The translations under genes were made by a program, and so were the position numbers. From contig NZ_VTTM01000010.1 of the NCBI RefSeq assembly GCF_008364795.1, forward strand, positions 1 through 64,000: a stretch of DNA of 64,000 nt, given 5' to 3'. This document shows, one piece after another, positions 51,979-60,619 of the stretch. Source of the stretch: Azospirillum oryzae. GTDB lineage: Bacteria > Pseudomonadota > Alphaproteobacteria > Azospirillales > Azospirillaceae. The first letter of the stretch is position 1. Each line of letters begins with the position of its first letter. Under the pieces are notes generated by a model. It searched no databases. It was given only the letters and a program-made list of their open reading frames with translations, and was not told the origin of the DNA.

Positions 51979-53358
51979 TTGCTCGCCACCCTGCTTGCCG
52001 TCGACGGTCCGGACACCGTCACCCTCACCCCCGTGACCAAGGCCGGGCTGGCCGACTGGCTGGCCGGGCAGTCGCCGGCCGTCGCCTCCTGGGTCAAGGC
52101 GGTGGGCTTCACCGGCGAGGCCGGATCGACCGTTTTCCTGCCGGGACCGGACGGCGCCGTCACCCATGTGCTGGCCGGCGTATCGGCCATCGACGACCTG
52201 TGGGCTTTCGCCGGCCTGCCCGCCTCGCTGCCGGCCGGTTCCTACCGGATCGACGCGGCGCTGGACGCACGGGCGGCGACGCGGGCGGCTCTGGGCTGGG
52301 CGCTCGGCAGCTATCGCTTCAGCCGCTACAAAAAGCCGCCGGAGAAGGGCTTCGCCAACCTCGTCTGGCCGGCGGAGGCCGACCGCGGCGAGGTGGAGCG
52401 GGCGGCGACCGCCACCTGGCTGGTGCGCGATCTGGTCAACACCCCGGCCTGCGACATGGGACCGGCCGAACTGGCCCAGGCGGCACAGGATCTGGCGGCG
52501 GAGTTCGACGCGGCGGTCGAGGTGATCGTCGGCCAGGACCTGCTCGACCGCGACTATCCCGCCATCCATGCCGTCGGCCGTGCCAGCCCGCGGGCGCCGC
52601 GGCTGATCGACCTGCGCTGGGGCAACCCGGAACACCCCAAGGTCACCATCGTCGGCAAGGGCGTGTGCTTCGACACCGGCGGGCTGGACCTGAAGCCGTC
52701 GTCCGCCATGCTGATCATGAAGAAGGACATGGGCGGCGCGGCGCATGCGCTGGCGCTCGGCCGGATGATCATGATGGCCGGACTTCCGGTGCGGCTGCGC
52801 GTGCTGGTGCCGGCGGTGGAGAATGTCGTGTCCGGCGACAGCTTCAAGCCGCAGGACGTGCTGAAGACCCGCAAGGGCCTGACGGTGGAGGTCGGCAACA
52901 CCGACGCCGAGGGGCGCCTGATCCTGTGCGATGCGCTGGCCGAGGCGGATTCGGAGAAGCCGGAGCTGCTGATCGACTTCGCCACCCTGACCGGCGCGGC
53001 CCGCGTGGCGCTCGGCCCCGACCTGCCGGCGCTGATGTGCAACGACGACGCGCTGGCCAACGACCTGACGGAGGCCGGGAGCGCGGTCGACGACCCGATG
53101 TGGCGTCTGCCGCTGTGGGCGCCCTACCGCAAGGGGCTGGACAGCAAGGTGGCCGACATCAACAACGTCACCACCAACGGTTTCGCCGGCGCCATCACCG
53201 CCGGGCTGTTCCTGCAGGAATTCGTGTCGAAGGGCACGCCCTGGGCGCATCTCGACACCTATGCCTGGAACGGCTCGGCCCGTCCCGGCCGTCCGGAGGG
53301 CGGTGAGGCGCTTGGGCTGCGCGCCGCCTATGCGGTGATCGCCAAGCGGTTCGGCTGA
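51979..53358 (+). CDS. M17 leucyl aminopeptidase family protein
   Basis: The protein has 459 residues from a TTG at 51979, with GAAGGA about 12 bp upstream. No ATG fits. The C-terminal catalytic domain has VGKGVCFDTGGLDLKPSSAM, KKDMGGAAHALAL, the NTDAEGRLILCDALAEAD motif and IDFATLTGAARVALG, so the metal ligands (Lys, Asp, Asp, Glu) and the catalytic Arg are all present. It removes N-terminal residues with two metal ions in the cytoplasm. It is closer to the shorter alphaproteobacterial PepA/PepB-like forms than to enteric PepA. Confidence 0.92.
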   Translation: MLATLLAVDGPDTVTLTPVTKAGLADWLAGQSPAVASWVKAVGFTGEAGSTVFLPGPDGAVTHVLAGVSAIDDLWAFAGLPASLPAGSYRIDAALDARAATRAALGWALGSYRFSRYKKPPEKGFANLVWPAEADRGEVERAATATWLVRDLVNTPACDMGPAELAQAAQDLAAEFDAAVEVIVGQDLLDRDYPAIHAVGRASPRAPRLIDLRWGNPEHPKVTIVGKGVCFDTGGLDLKPSSAMLIMKKDMGGAAHALALGRMIMMAGLPVRLRVLVPAVENVVSGDSFKPQDVLKTRKGLTVEVGNTDAEGRLILCDALAEADSEKPELLIDFATLTGAARVALGPDLPALMCNDDALANDLTEAGSAVDDPMWRLPLWAPYRKGLDSKVADINNVTTNGFAGAITAGLFLQEFVSKGTPWAHLDTYAWNGSARPGRPEGGEALGLRAAYAVIAKRFG

Positions 53359-53389
53359 CGGTACAGCCGGCGCAGGCGGAGCATGGAAT

Positions 53390-53427
53390 GAAGGGCGGGG
53401 AATCGGCTGGATTTGTCCCCGCCCTTC
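53390..53427 (+). terminator. Hairpin after the aminopeptidase gene
   Basis: A 12-bp perfect stem (GAAGGGCGGGGA at 53390-53401 and its complement at 53416-53427) with a 14-base loop lies 31 bp after the stop. The T-run is weak. Confidence 0.7.
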
Positions 53428-53550
53428 GCCCCCGAAGGGATGGAATGCACAAGCGGATCATATTAAAACGGAAGAATAGGAAACCCGACGTGTAAGAATG
53501 AAGCGCCCGCCCCGACGCGAGGTGGGCGGCGACGTGGTGGAGGCGGACAG

Positions 53551-54573
53551 ATGGCGTTGAAGGTTCGCGAGGATTACCGGACCCTCACCGGCCCGGAAAA
53601 GGCCGCCATCATGATGCTCGCTCTGGGCGAAGAACATGCCACCAGGCTGTTCTCGCTGATGGACGACGAGGAGATCAAGGAGCTGTCCCAGGTGATGGCC
53701 AACCTGGGCACGGTGTCGGCCAACCTGATCGAGCGCCTGTTCGTCGAGTTCGCCGAGCAGATGTCGGCCACCGGCTCCCTCGTCGGTTCCTTCGACTCGA
53801 CCGAGCGCCTGCTGCTGAAGACCCTGCCGAAGGACAAGGTCGACCAGATCATGGAGGAAATCCGTGGTCCGGCCGGCCGCACCATGTGGGACAAGCTGGC
53901 GAACGTCAACGAGTCGGTGCTGTCCAACTACCTGAAGAACGAGTATCCGCAGACCGTCGCGGTCGTCCTGTCCAAGATCCGTCCCGAACATGCCGGCCGG
54001 GTGCTGACCCAGCTGCCGGAAAGCTTCGCGATGGAGGTCATCATGCGCATGCTGCGCATGGAGGCGGTGCAGAAGGAGGTTCTGGACGACGTCGAGCGCA
54101 CCCTGCGCACCGAGTTCATGACCAACCTCGCCCGCACCAGCCGGCGCGACAGCCACGAGATGCTGGCGGAAATCTTCAACGGCCTGGACCGCACCACCGA
54201 GCACCGCTTCATGGCCGCGCTGGAGGAACGCAACCGCGACAGCGCCGAGCGCATCAAGTCGCTGATGTTCACCTTCGAGGACCTGTCGAAGCTCGACCCC
54301 AGCGGCGTCCAGACCCTGCTGCGCACGGTCGACAAGCAGAAGCTGGGCACCGCGCTGAAGGGCGCGTCGGAAACGCTGAAGGACCTGTTCTTCTCCAACA
54401 TGTCCGAACGCGCGGCGAAGATCCTGCGCGAGGACATGGCGGCGATGGGTCCGGTGCGCGTCCGCGACGTGGACGAGGCGCAGATGTACATGGTCCAGCT
54501 GGCGAAGGACCTTGCCGCCCGCGGCGAGCTGGTCCTGTCCGAAGGCGGCGGCGAGAACGAGCTGATCTACTGA
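53551..54573 (+). CDS. fliG: Flagellar motor switch protein FliG
   Basis: The protein has 340 residues. The N-terminal domain starts LTGPEKAAIMMLALGEEHAT, the middle domain has NEYPQTVAVVLSKIRPEHAG (the EHPQT-type motif reads NEYPQT) and LPESFAMEVIMRML, and the C-terminal torque domain has KSLMFTFEDLSKLDPSGVQT and KGASETLKDLFFSNMSERAA. It couples the MotAB stator to rotation. No other flagellar genes are in the window, so this copy is outside the main flagellar cluster. A 13-bp gap links it to an AraC-type gene. Confidence 0.96.
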   Translation: MALKVREDYRTLTGPEKAAIMMLALGEEHATRLFSLMDDEEIKELSQVMANLGTVSANLIERLFVEFAEQMSATGSLVGSFDSTERLLLKTLPKDKVDQIMEEIRGPAGRTMWDKLANVNESVLSNYLKNEYPQTVAVVLSKIRPEHAGRVLTQLPESFAMEVIMRMLRMEAVQKEVLDDVERTLRTEFMTNLARTSRRDSHEMLAEIFNGLDRTTEHRFMAALEERNRDSAERIKSLMFTFEDLSKLDPSGVQTLLRTVDKQKLGTALKGASETLKDLFFSNMSERAAKILREDMAAMGPVRVRDVDEAQMYMVQLAKDLAARGELVLSEGGGENELIY

Positions 54574-54586
54574 TCGGGAGGATGGG

Positions 54587-55429
54587 GTGCCCGGCGGAAA
54601 GGACGACTGGGTGGCGGTGCGCCGCGATGCGGAGACCGGCATCGAAACCATCCGCGCCCATTTCCGCGGCCATGCCTATGACCTGCACGACCATGACGAA
54701 CTGCTGGTTGGGGTCACCGAGCAGGGGGTGCAGGCCTTCCGCTGCCGGCGGCGGCTGCACACCAGCGTTCCCGGCCGCGTCATCCTGATCGAACCCGGCG
54801 AGGCCCATGACGGCCACAGCCCGGGCGAGGATGGCTTCACCTATGCCATGCTCTATCTGCCGGTGCCGCTGCTGTCCGCCCGCAGCGATGCCTTGAACGA
54901 TATGATGCCGCGCGCTGCAGGCTCTTTGGGATTCCGCGACACGCTGGCCGACGATCCGGGCCTTGCGGCGACGATCCGCTCCGCTTTCCTGGCTCTGCAC
55001 CAGCGCGACGGGCGGCTGGCCCGCGACCTGTCGGTGGACCGGCTGGCGGCGAGGCTGGCCGGCCATCTTGAACTGCCGGAGGAGCGCCGGCCGCTGCGCC
55101 CCGACCGTGCCGCCGCCCTGGCGCGCGAGCTGCTGCATGCGCGTATGGCCGAGGATGTCGGGCTGGACGAGCTGGCGGCGGCGGCCGGGGTCGACCGCTT
55201 CCGACTGAACCGCGCATTCCGCGCCGCCTTCGGCCTGTCGCCGCACGCCTATCTGGTCCGGTTGCGCCTGCGCGCCGCCAGGCGCCGGCTGGCCGACGGC
55301 GAGGCGCCGGCCCTGGTCGCGGCGGAGGTGGGGTTCGCCGACCAGAGCCATCTCGGCCGCTGGTTCCGCCGCGCCTATGGCCTGACGCCGGCCGCCTATC
55401 GCGATCTGTGCACGAACGTTCCAGACTGA
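54587..55429 (+). CDS. AraC-family transcriptional regulator
   Basis: The protein has 280 residues from a GTG at 54587 after GGGAGG. An N-terminal cupin sensor (THFRGHAYDLHDHDE-like: AHFRGHAYDLHDHDELLVGV) is followed by two C-terminal helix-turn-helix motifs (MAEDVGLDELAAAAGVDRFR, and ALVAAEVGFADQSHLGRWFR) and the YGLTPAAYR signature. It probably controls the DUF2000 gene 44 bp downstream, a pairing that I recall as common. The inducer is unknown. Confidence 0.92.
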   Translation: MPGGKDDWVAVRRDAETGIETIRAHFRGHAYDLHDHDELLVGVTEQGVQAFRCRRRLHTSVPGRVILIEPGEAHDGHSPGEDGFTYAMLYLPVPLLSARSDALNDMMPRAAGSLGFRDTLADDPGLAATIRSAFLALHQRDGRLARDLSVDRLAARLAGHLELPEERRPLRPDRAAALARELLHARMAEDVGLDELAAAAGVDRFRLNRAFRAAFGLSPHAYLVRLRLRAARRRLADGEAPALVAAEVGFADQSHLGRWFRRAYGLTPAAYRDLCTNVPD

Positions 55430-55473
55430 GGCGCGATCATCCGGCATCTGGTTGGGCAAAGGAGACAACCGCC

Positions 55474-55929
55474 ATGCCCGATAGCCCGATGCCCACGACA
55501 ATGCCCGCCGATGCTCCCGTCCGCTTCGATACCAAGGTCGCGCTGGTCATCCGCGCCGATCTGGCCGGGTGGCAGAAGCTGAACGTCGCCGCCTTCCTCG
55601 CCACCGGAATCGCCGCCGCGGCGCCGGACGCGCTGGGGGAGGAGTATGTCGACGGCGCCGGCCGCCGCTATGGCCGGATGCTGGGTCAACCCATGCTGAT
55701 CTTCGCCGCCGACGGCGGGCAGCTGCGCGCCGTCCGCGATGCCGCGCTGGAACGGGGGCTGACGCTGGTGCCCTATGTCGCCGCGATGTTCGGCACCGGC
55801 CATGACGCCGCCAACCGCGCCGCCTTCCGGGCCGAAGACCCGGACGCCCCCGATCTGGTCGGTCTGGCCCTGCGCGGACCGAAGAAGGCAGTCGACAAGA
55901 CGGTGAAGGGCCTGACCCTGCACGGCTGA
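55474..55929 (+). CDS. DUF2000 family protein
   Basis: The protein has 151 residues from the ATG at 55474, preceded by AAAGGAG. The domain has RFDTKVALVIRADLAGWQKL, NVAAFLATGI, GQPMLIFAADGGQLRAVRDA and DLVGLALRGPKKAVDKTVKG, a fold related to peptidyl-tRNA hydrolase 2. Its function is unknown. It directly follows an AraC-type regulator that probably controls it. Confidence 0.88.
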   Translation: MPDSPMPTTMPADAPVRFDTKVALVIRADLAGWQKLNVAAFLATGIAAAAPDALGEEYVDGAGRRYGRMLGQPMLIFAADGGQLRAVRDAALERGLTLVPYVAAMFGTGHDAANRAAFRAEDPDAPDLVGLALRGPKKAVDKTVKGLTLHG

Positions 55930-55949
55930 GGGGGTCCCCCTCCTGCCCG

Positions 55950-57146
55950 TCACAGCTCCTGCGGCACCGTGATCGTCACGGTGGTGCCGGCGCCCGGCAT
56001 GCTGTCGAAGGCGAGCCGGCCGCCGAGCGGCCCGGTCACCGTGTTGAACACCACCGCAAGCCCAAGCCCCTTGTGGCCGCGGCCGCGGGCGGTGGTGAAG
56101 AAGGCGTCGGTGAGGGTCGGCAGGTTGCTGGCCGGGATGCCGGCGCCGCGGTCACGGACGGTCAGGCTCCAGGCCGGCACGGCATCCAGCATCGCCGGCT
56201 GGATCGTCACCTCGACGTCGCCCGGACCGCCGCCATAACCATGGGCGGCGGCGTTGGCGAACAGGTGGTGCAGCACCCGCTCCAGATGCGGGGCACAGCC
56301 GATCCAGGGGCAGGCGGGACCCGGTGCGACCCGGATGACCAGCGGCAGGTCGGGATGCTGGACGGCGAACAGGGCCGCCGCGTCCTCCGCCATGCGCCGC
56401 AGTTCCAGCGCCTCCAGCGGTTCGGAGTTCTGGCAGGCGGCGATGGCGGAAAACGCCTCCACCAGCTCCACCGCGCGGGCGAGATTGGCGTCGAGCAATG
56501 CTGCCGGTTCCCGCAATTCCTCGGACGACAGCGGGCCGTTGCCGGGCCGGGCCAGATCCTGCAGGTGGCTGGCGGTGGTGACGCAGACGCCGAGCGGCGT
56601 GTTCAGCTCATGCGCCAGCCCGGTCACCGCCTGGGTGATGGCACGCTGGCGAGCCAGCGCCGATTCGGCGATGCGGGCGCGGCGTTCCAGATCCTCGCGC
56701 ACCACCCGTTCCGACACCTCGCGAATCATGCGGCTGAGTTCGCGCAGCAGTTTCGCCAGCAGGTCGGGCGATGGGGAGATCAGCGCCAGGAACAGCTCGC
56801 GCTCCAGTTCGAACACCGTCACCGGCGTGGCGGCGATGACGGAGGCGGAACGGGCGCCGCCGTCGATCAGCGCCATCTCGCCGAAACAGTCCCCGGCGCG
56901 GCGGAAGCCGACCTCCACCTGACCGCCGAAGGGATCGTTGCGCACCACCCGCACCGTGCCGTCGAGCAGGACATAGAGCGAGTTGGCGATGTCGCCCTCC
57001 CGCATCAGCACGGTGCCGGCCGGGGCGTCGAACACCCGCCCGCGCGAGGCCACGGCGGCGCGCTCCTCCGGCGTGAACGCCTCGAACAGGACGATGCCGT
57101 CGAGGATCCCGCCGGGCGTGGTGATGCCGGTGGCTGCGCTGGTCAT
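55950..57146 (-). CDS. Histidine kinase with N-terminal cyclic-nucleotide-binding domain
   Basis: The protein has 398 residues and no membrane segment. Residues 20-130 are a Crp-like cNMP-binding barrel (APAGTVLMREGDIANSLYVL, FGEMALIDGGARSASVIA). A coiled-coil linker leads to the His box at GLAHELNTPLGVCVTTASHL. The ATPase domain has the N-box LHHLFANAAAHGYG, DRGAGIP and KGLGLAVVFNTVTGPLGGRL. It is a cytoplasmic sensor kinase that likely responds to a nucleotide or other small ligand. No response regulator is next to it, so it is an orphan. Confidence 0.9.
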   Translation of the reverse strand: MTSAATGITTPGGILDGIVLFEAFTPEERAAVASRGRVFDAPAGTVLMREGDIANSLYVLLDGTVRVVRNDPFGGQVEVGFRRAGDCFGEMALIDGGARSASVIAATPVTVFELERELFLALISPSPDLLAKLLRELSRMIREVSERVVREDLERRARIAESALARQRAITQAVTGLAHELNTPLGVCVTTASHLQDLARPGNGPLSSEELREPAALLDANLARAVELVEAFSAIAACQNSEPLEALELRRMAEDAAALFAVQHPDLPLVIRVAPGPACPWIGCAPHLERVLHHLFANAAAHGYGGGPGDVEVTIQPAMLDAVPAWSLTVRDRGAGIPASNLPTLTDAFFTTARGRGHKGLGLAVVFNTVTGPLGGRLAFDSMPGAGTTVTITVPQEL

Positions 57147-57215
57147 GGCGGACGGATGCTCCGAATGGGCTTTGTTCCGGCAGCATAGACCAAGCGGCCG
57201 GGGAACGGGGAGACG

Positions 57216-57713
57216 TTAACCGATGCTTTCGCGAATCGGGAACCTGCTTTCCCGCGACAGGCGGTCCAGCAGGCCGCGCGATCCGGCCTCGCACAGGTCC
57301 AGCACCTGCTCGAACCCGCCGGGGCCGCCGTAATAGGGGTCGGGCACCTCTTGCCCTTCCAGTCCGGTCGCATCGTCCAGGAACAGGCGGAGTGCGGCGG
57401 TGGCGCCCGCCGGGGCGATGCGGCGCAGCTGGGCGAGATGGCCGTGGTCCATCGCCAGGATATGGTCGAAGCGGGTGAAGTCGGCCGCCACCACCTTGCG
57501 GGCGCGCAAAGCCGACAGGTCGACGCCGCGGGCCAGCGCCGCGCTTTGCGTGCGCGGGTCGGGCGGCTCGCCGACATGATAGCTGTGGGTGCCGGCGGAA
57601 TCGGCGACCACATGTCCGCCGAGACCGGCGCGTTCGGCCAGATGACGGAACACCCCCTCGGCGGTGGGCGAGCGGCAGATGTTGCCCGTGCAGACGAACA
57701 GGACCTTGACCAC
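57216..57713 (-). CDS. Low-molecular-weight protein tyrosine phosphatase
   Basis: The protein has 165 residues. The P-loop is VCTGNICRSPTAEG with the nucleophile Cys8 and Arg14. The general acid Asp is in EVPDPYYGGPGGFEQVLDL. It removes phosphate from tyrosine, and in many bacteria acts on a tyrosine kinase for exopolysaccharide export, but no such kinase is nearby. The gene stands alone between the orphan kinase and the divergent sirtuin gene. Confidence 0.95.
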   Translation of the reverse strand: MVKVLFVCTGNICRSPTAEGVFRHLAERAGLGGHVVADSAGTHSYHVGEPPDPRTQSAALARGVDLSALRARKVVAADFTRFDHILAMDHGHLAQLRRIAPAGATAALRLFLDDATGLEGQEVPDPYYGGPGGFEQVLDLCEAGSRGLLDRLSRESRFPIRESIG

Positions 57714-57879
57714 CTGCGGTATCCCCCTTCTTTCTTTTCAGCGGCTTTACTTCCGGGCGCGACGAGCGTACGCCGCAGCAGTTTGCCATGTGACCGGTTT
57801 CCGAACCGTTAGATCGGATCGCGTAAAATCGCATTCGATTTGAAGCGTGACTCCGATCGCCAAATACCAAGGGAATGCC

Positions 57880-58620
57880 ATGCCCTCACCCGCGCTGACC
57901 AACCGACTGCGTCCGACCGACTCGATCGTCATCCTGACCGGGGCCGGGATCTCCAAGGAATCGGGGCTGGACACCTTCCGCTGCGCCGGCGGCATCTGGA
58001 GCCAGATCGATCTGGAGGATGTGGCGACGCCGGAGGGGTTCTCGCGCAATCCCGACCTCGTCCACCGCTTCTACAACGACCGCCGCCGCGGCCTTGCCGA
58101 TCCGGCGGTGCAGCCCAACACGGCGCACCGGGCGCTGGCGGAGTTGGAGCGGCGCTGGAAGGGCGAGGTCCTGCTGGTGACACAGAACATCGACGACCTG
58201 CACGAACGCGGCGGATCGAAGGCCCCGCTGCACATGCATGGCGAGCTGCTGAAGGCCTTCTGCCTGCATTGCCGCACGGTGACGGAGGTGCAGGGCGACC
58301 TGTCGGTGCACGACCATTGCCTGACCTGCGGACGCAAGGGCGGCATGCGGCCCGACGTGGTGTGGTTCGGCGAGATGCCCTATCAGATGGAGCGCATCCA
58401 GCGGGCGCTGGAGGAATGCGACCTGTTCGTGTCGATCGGCACCTCCGGCCATGTCTATCCCGCCGCCGGATTCGTCGCGGAGGCGCGGTCGGCCGGCGCC
58501 TATACGGTCGAGCTGAACCTGGAACCGTCGGAGGGCGCCTCCTATTTCCACAACTCGATCCACGGTCCGGCGACCCGGGTGGTGCCGGCCTTCGTCCAGG
58601 ATTTGCTGACGCTTGTCTGA
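57880..58620 (+). CDS. cobB: NAD-dependent protein deacylase, Sir2 family
   Basis: The protein has 246 residues from the ATG at 57880 with AAGGGA upstream. An ATG in frame at 57847 is less likely. The NAD site is VILTGAGISKESGLDTFR, the catalytic His is in HMHGELLKAFCLHC, and the zinc site has two CxxC pairs (CLHC and CLTC). The Tyr-x2-Arg pair in FYNDRR marks class III sirtuins that remove succinyl and malonyl groups. It links NAD to lysine acylation state. Its stop overlaps the start of the next gene by 8 bp. Confidence 0.93.
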   Translation: MPSPALTNRLRPTDSIVILTGAGISKESGLDTFRCAGGIWSQIDLEDVATPEGFSRNPDLVHRFYNDRRRGLADPAVQPNTAHRALAELERRWKGEVLLVTQNIDDLHERGGSKAPLHMHGELLKAFCLHCRTVTEVQGDLSVHDHCLTCGRKGGMRPDVVWFGEMPYQMERIQRALEECDLFVSIGTSGHVYPAAGFVAEARSAGAYTVELNLEPSEGASYFHNSIHGPATRVVPAFVQDLLTLV

Positions 58621-59239
58621 TGAACCGGTGTCTGTTGACGTTGTGGAGGGCGGCTCGGAACTCGACCGCCTGTTCGCGACGGTGCGCGCCTGCACGCTGT
58701 GTGCGGGGGTGCTGCCCCATGGCTGCCGCCCGGTCGTGCGCGGCAGCCCGACCGCCCGCCTGCTGATCGTCGGGCAGGCGCCCGGCGCGCGGGTGCATGC
58801 CAGCGGCATCCCCTGGGACGATGCCTCCGGCGACCGGCTGCGCAAGTGGCTGGCGATGGACCGCGCCGCCTTCTACGACGAATCCCGCATCGCCGTGGTG
58901 CCGATGGGGCTGTGCTATCCCGGGACCATGCCGAAGGGCGGCGATTACCCGCCGCGGCCCGAATGCGCGCCCTTGTGGCACCCGCCGCTGCTGGAGGCTC
59001 TGTCGGGCGTGCGGCTGACCCTGCTGGTCGGGCAGTATGCCCAGGCGCGTTATCTCGGCGAACGGCGGAAGGCGACGATGACGGAGACGGTGGCGAACTG
59101 GCGGGAATACGGCCCGGCCTATATGCCGCTGCCGCACCCGAGCTGGCGCAACACCGCCTGGCTGAACCGGAACCCCTGGTTCGAGGAGGAGCTGGTGCCG
59201 GCCCTGCGCCGCCGGGCTGCGGAGGCGCTGGAGGGCTGA
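58613..59239 (+). CDS. Uracil-DNA glycosylase family protein
   Basis: The protein has 208 residues from a TTG at 58613 that overlaps the sirtuin stop by 8 bp, so the two are coupled. The N-terminal part has CTLCAGVLPHGC, and the first catalytic motif is LLIVGQAPGARVHASGIPWD. A final motif is MPLPHPSWRNTAWL. Cys pairs at the N-terminus and at GLCYPG and PECAP recall the iron-sulfur site of family 4/5 enzymes. It would remove uracil from DNA, but many family members have other targets. Confidence 0.85.
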   Translation: MSDEPVSVDVVEGGSELDRLFATVRACTLCAGVLPHGCRPVVRGSPTARLLIVGQAPGARVHASGIPWDDASGDRLRKWLAMDRAAFYDESRIAVVPMGLCYPGTMPKGGDYPPRPECAPLWHPPLLEALSGVRLTLLVGQYAQARYLGERRKATMTETVANWREYGPAYMPLPHPSWRNTAWLNRNPWFEEELVPALRRRAAEALEG

Positions 59240-59280
59240 ACGGCCCTGCCCTGCCCTACTCCCCCCGCTTACTCCCTCGG

Positions 59281-59691
59281 CTACTCCATGGTCTCGATCC
59301 GCTCCATGTCCTCGTCGGAGAAGCCGAAATGGTGGCCGATCTCATGGATCAGGACATGGCGGACGATTGCGGGAAGCTCCTCCCCCGTCTCGCACCAGTA
59401 ATCCAGGATCGGGCGGCGATAGAGGAAGATCATGTCCGGCCCACCGCGCAGATCGGCGACGCTTTGCCGCGTCAGATCCACGCCCCGATAGAGCCCCAAC
59501 AGGTCGAATGGGCTTTCCAGCTCCATCTCCCGCTCGGTATCCTCATCGGGAAAATCCTCGACATGGATGACGAGGTTCCCGACCGGGGCGAGCAGCTCCG
59601 CCGGGATGGTGTCGAGCGCCTCTTCGGCCATGCGCTCCAGGTCTTCGACCGTGGGCGGAACCGTATGGGGACCTGAAGGTTTCCGTATCAT
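59281..59691 (-). CDS. Minimal zincin-type metallopeptidase
   Basis: The protein has 136 residues from the ATG at 59691. The longer frame is not supported. The extended zinc motif HEIGHHFGFSD is near the C-terminus, after VRHVLI. The N-terminal helix has TVEDLERMAEEALDTIPAEL. This is the small DUF1025-type metallopeptidase family of actinobacteria and proteobacteria. The substrate is unknown. It is divergent from the phhB gene with about 80 bp between. Confidence 0.9.
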   Translation of the reverse strand: MIRKPSGPHTVPPTVEDLERMAEEALDTIPAELLAPVGNLVIHVEDFPDEDTEREMELESPFDLLGLYRGVDLTRQSVADLRGGPDMIFLYRRPILDYWCETGEELPAIVRHVLIHEIGHHFGFSDEDMERIETME

Positions 59692-59772
59692 GCCGCAGAA
59701 GGTAGCGAACCGCCGCCCGTTCGCCAAGAAGCTGCGGGCGGCAAAAGAGTGACTAAGGAAAGGGAGGTCATC

Positions 59773-60075
59773 ATGTCCGATCGTCTTGTCGGCGCGCATC
59801 GCCAGACGGCGCTGAAGGAACTGCACGGCTGGGCGGAGGTGTTGGAGCGCGACGCCATCCGGAAGACCTACCATTTCGCCGATTTCCCGGCCGCCTGGGG
59901 CTTCATGACCCAGGTCGCCCTGCTGGCCGAGAAGACCGGCCACCATCCGGAATGGTTCAATGACGTCGGCCGGGTCGAGGTGATCCTCTACACCCGCAGC
60001 GTCGACGCCGTGACCCAGGCCGACATCGACTTCGCCCACCGGCTGGACCAGATGGCGCCGCTGCACGACCGCTGA
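59773..60075 (+). CDS. phhB: Pterin-4a-carbinolamine dehydratase
   Basis: The protein has 100 residues from the ATG at 59773, preceded by GGGAGGT. The family signature is KTGHHPEWFNDVGRVEVILY, with two active-site His, followed by ADIDFAHRLD. It dehydrates 4a-hydroxytetrahydrobiopterin in the phenylalanine hydroxylase cycle. No phhA is in the window. Confidence 0.94.
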   Translation: MSDRLVGAHRQTALKELHGWAEVLERDAIRKTYHFADFPAAWGFMTQVALLAEKTGHHPEWFNDVGRVEVILYTRSVDAVTQADIDFAHRLDQMAPLHDR

Positions 60076-60082
60076 GGGACCC

Positions 60083-60102
60083 AACGCCCGCTTGCGGGCG
60101 TT
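60083..60102 (+). terminator. Short hairpin after phhB
   Basis: AACGCCCG pairs with CGGGCGTT around a 4-base loop, 8 bp after the stop. There is no T-run. Confidence 0.5.
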
Positions 60103-60135
60103 ACCCTATCCCTGTGACGTGCGGAGCCGCCGACC

Positions 60136-60447
60136 ATGCCGAAGCCCCTGACCCTGTCCATCCCCCACTCGCTCGGCCGGGCGGAGGCCAAGCGCCGGCT
60201 GGTCGACGGCATGGGCGAGGTCCGGGCGCGCCTCAGCGCCGTGGCGGCCAGCGTCGATGACAGCTGGACCGACGACCGCCTGAACTTCCGCGTCGTGGCG
60301 CTGGCCCAGACCATTGCCGGCCACATCGACGTGCTGGACGACAGCGTCGAAATGGAGGTGCAACTGCCCTGGGCGCTGGCGCTTCTGGCCGACAAGATCA
60401 AGAACAAGGTGACCCGCCAGGGCACGCTGATGCTGGAGAAGAAGTAA
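60136..60447 (+). CDS. Polyhydroxyalkanoic acid system family protein
   Basis: The protein has 103 residues with LTLSIPHSLGRAEAKRRLVD and LNFRVVALAQTIAGHIDVLD, ending TLMLEKK. This small family (PHA_gran_rgn type) is encoded near polyhydroxyalkanoate genes in other proteobacteria and may bind granules. Its exact function is not known. It follows phhB by about 60 bp. Confidence 0.85.
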   Translation: MPKPLTLSIPHSLGRAEAKRRLVDGMGEVRARLSAVAASVDDSWTDDRLNFRVVALAQTIAGHIDVLDDSVEMEVQLPWALALLADKIKNKVTRQGTLMLEKK

Positions 60448-60475
60448 GGGTTTGTGGAGGGGTGTCGGCTGACGA

Positions 60476-60583
60476 TGCCCCCACCTAACCTCCCCCGCTG
60501 GGCGGGGGAGGGACTGCCGCCTCCTTCCCAATCAAGCACTTATCCCCTCCCCTGCGAAGTGGGGGAGGGTTAGGGTGGGGGCA
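60476..60583. repeat. 108-bp inverted-repeat element
   Basis: The ends TGCCCCCACCTAACCTCCCC and GGGGAGGGTTAGGGTGGGGG are near-perfect inverted repeats. Each arm has a second short palindrome (CCCCCGC...GGGGG and CCCCTCCCC...TGGGGGAGG). The full element lies between the PHA-system and xerD genes. It looks like a dispersed palindromic repeat or small non-autonomous element, and may act as a bidirectional terminator. Confidence 0.75.
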
Positions 60584-60619
60584 ATCGACGCCCGCACCTC
60601 CGCTCCATCCTTACCTCCC

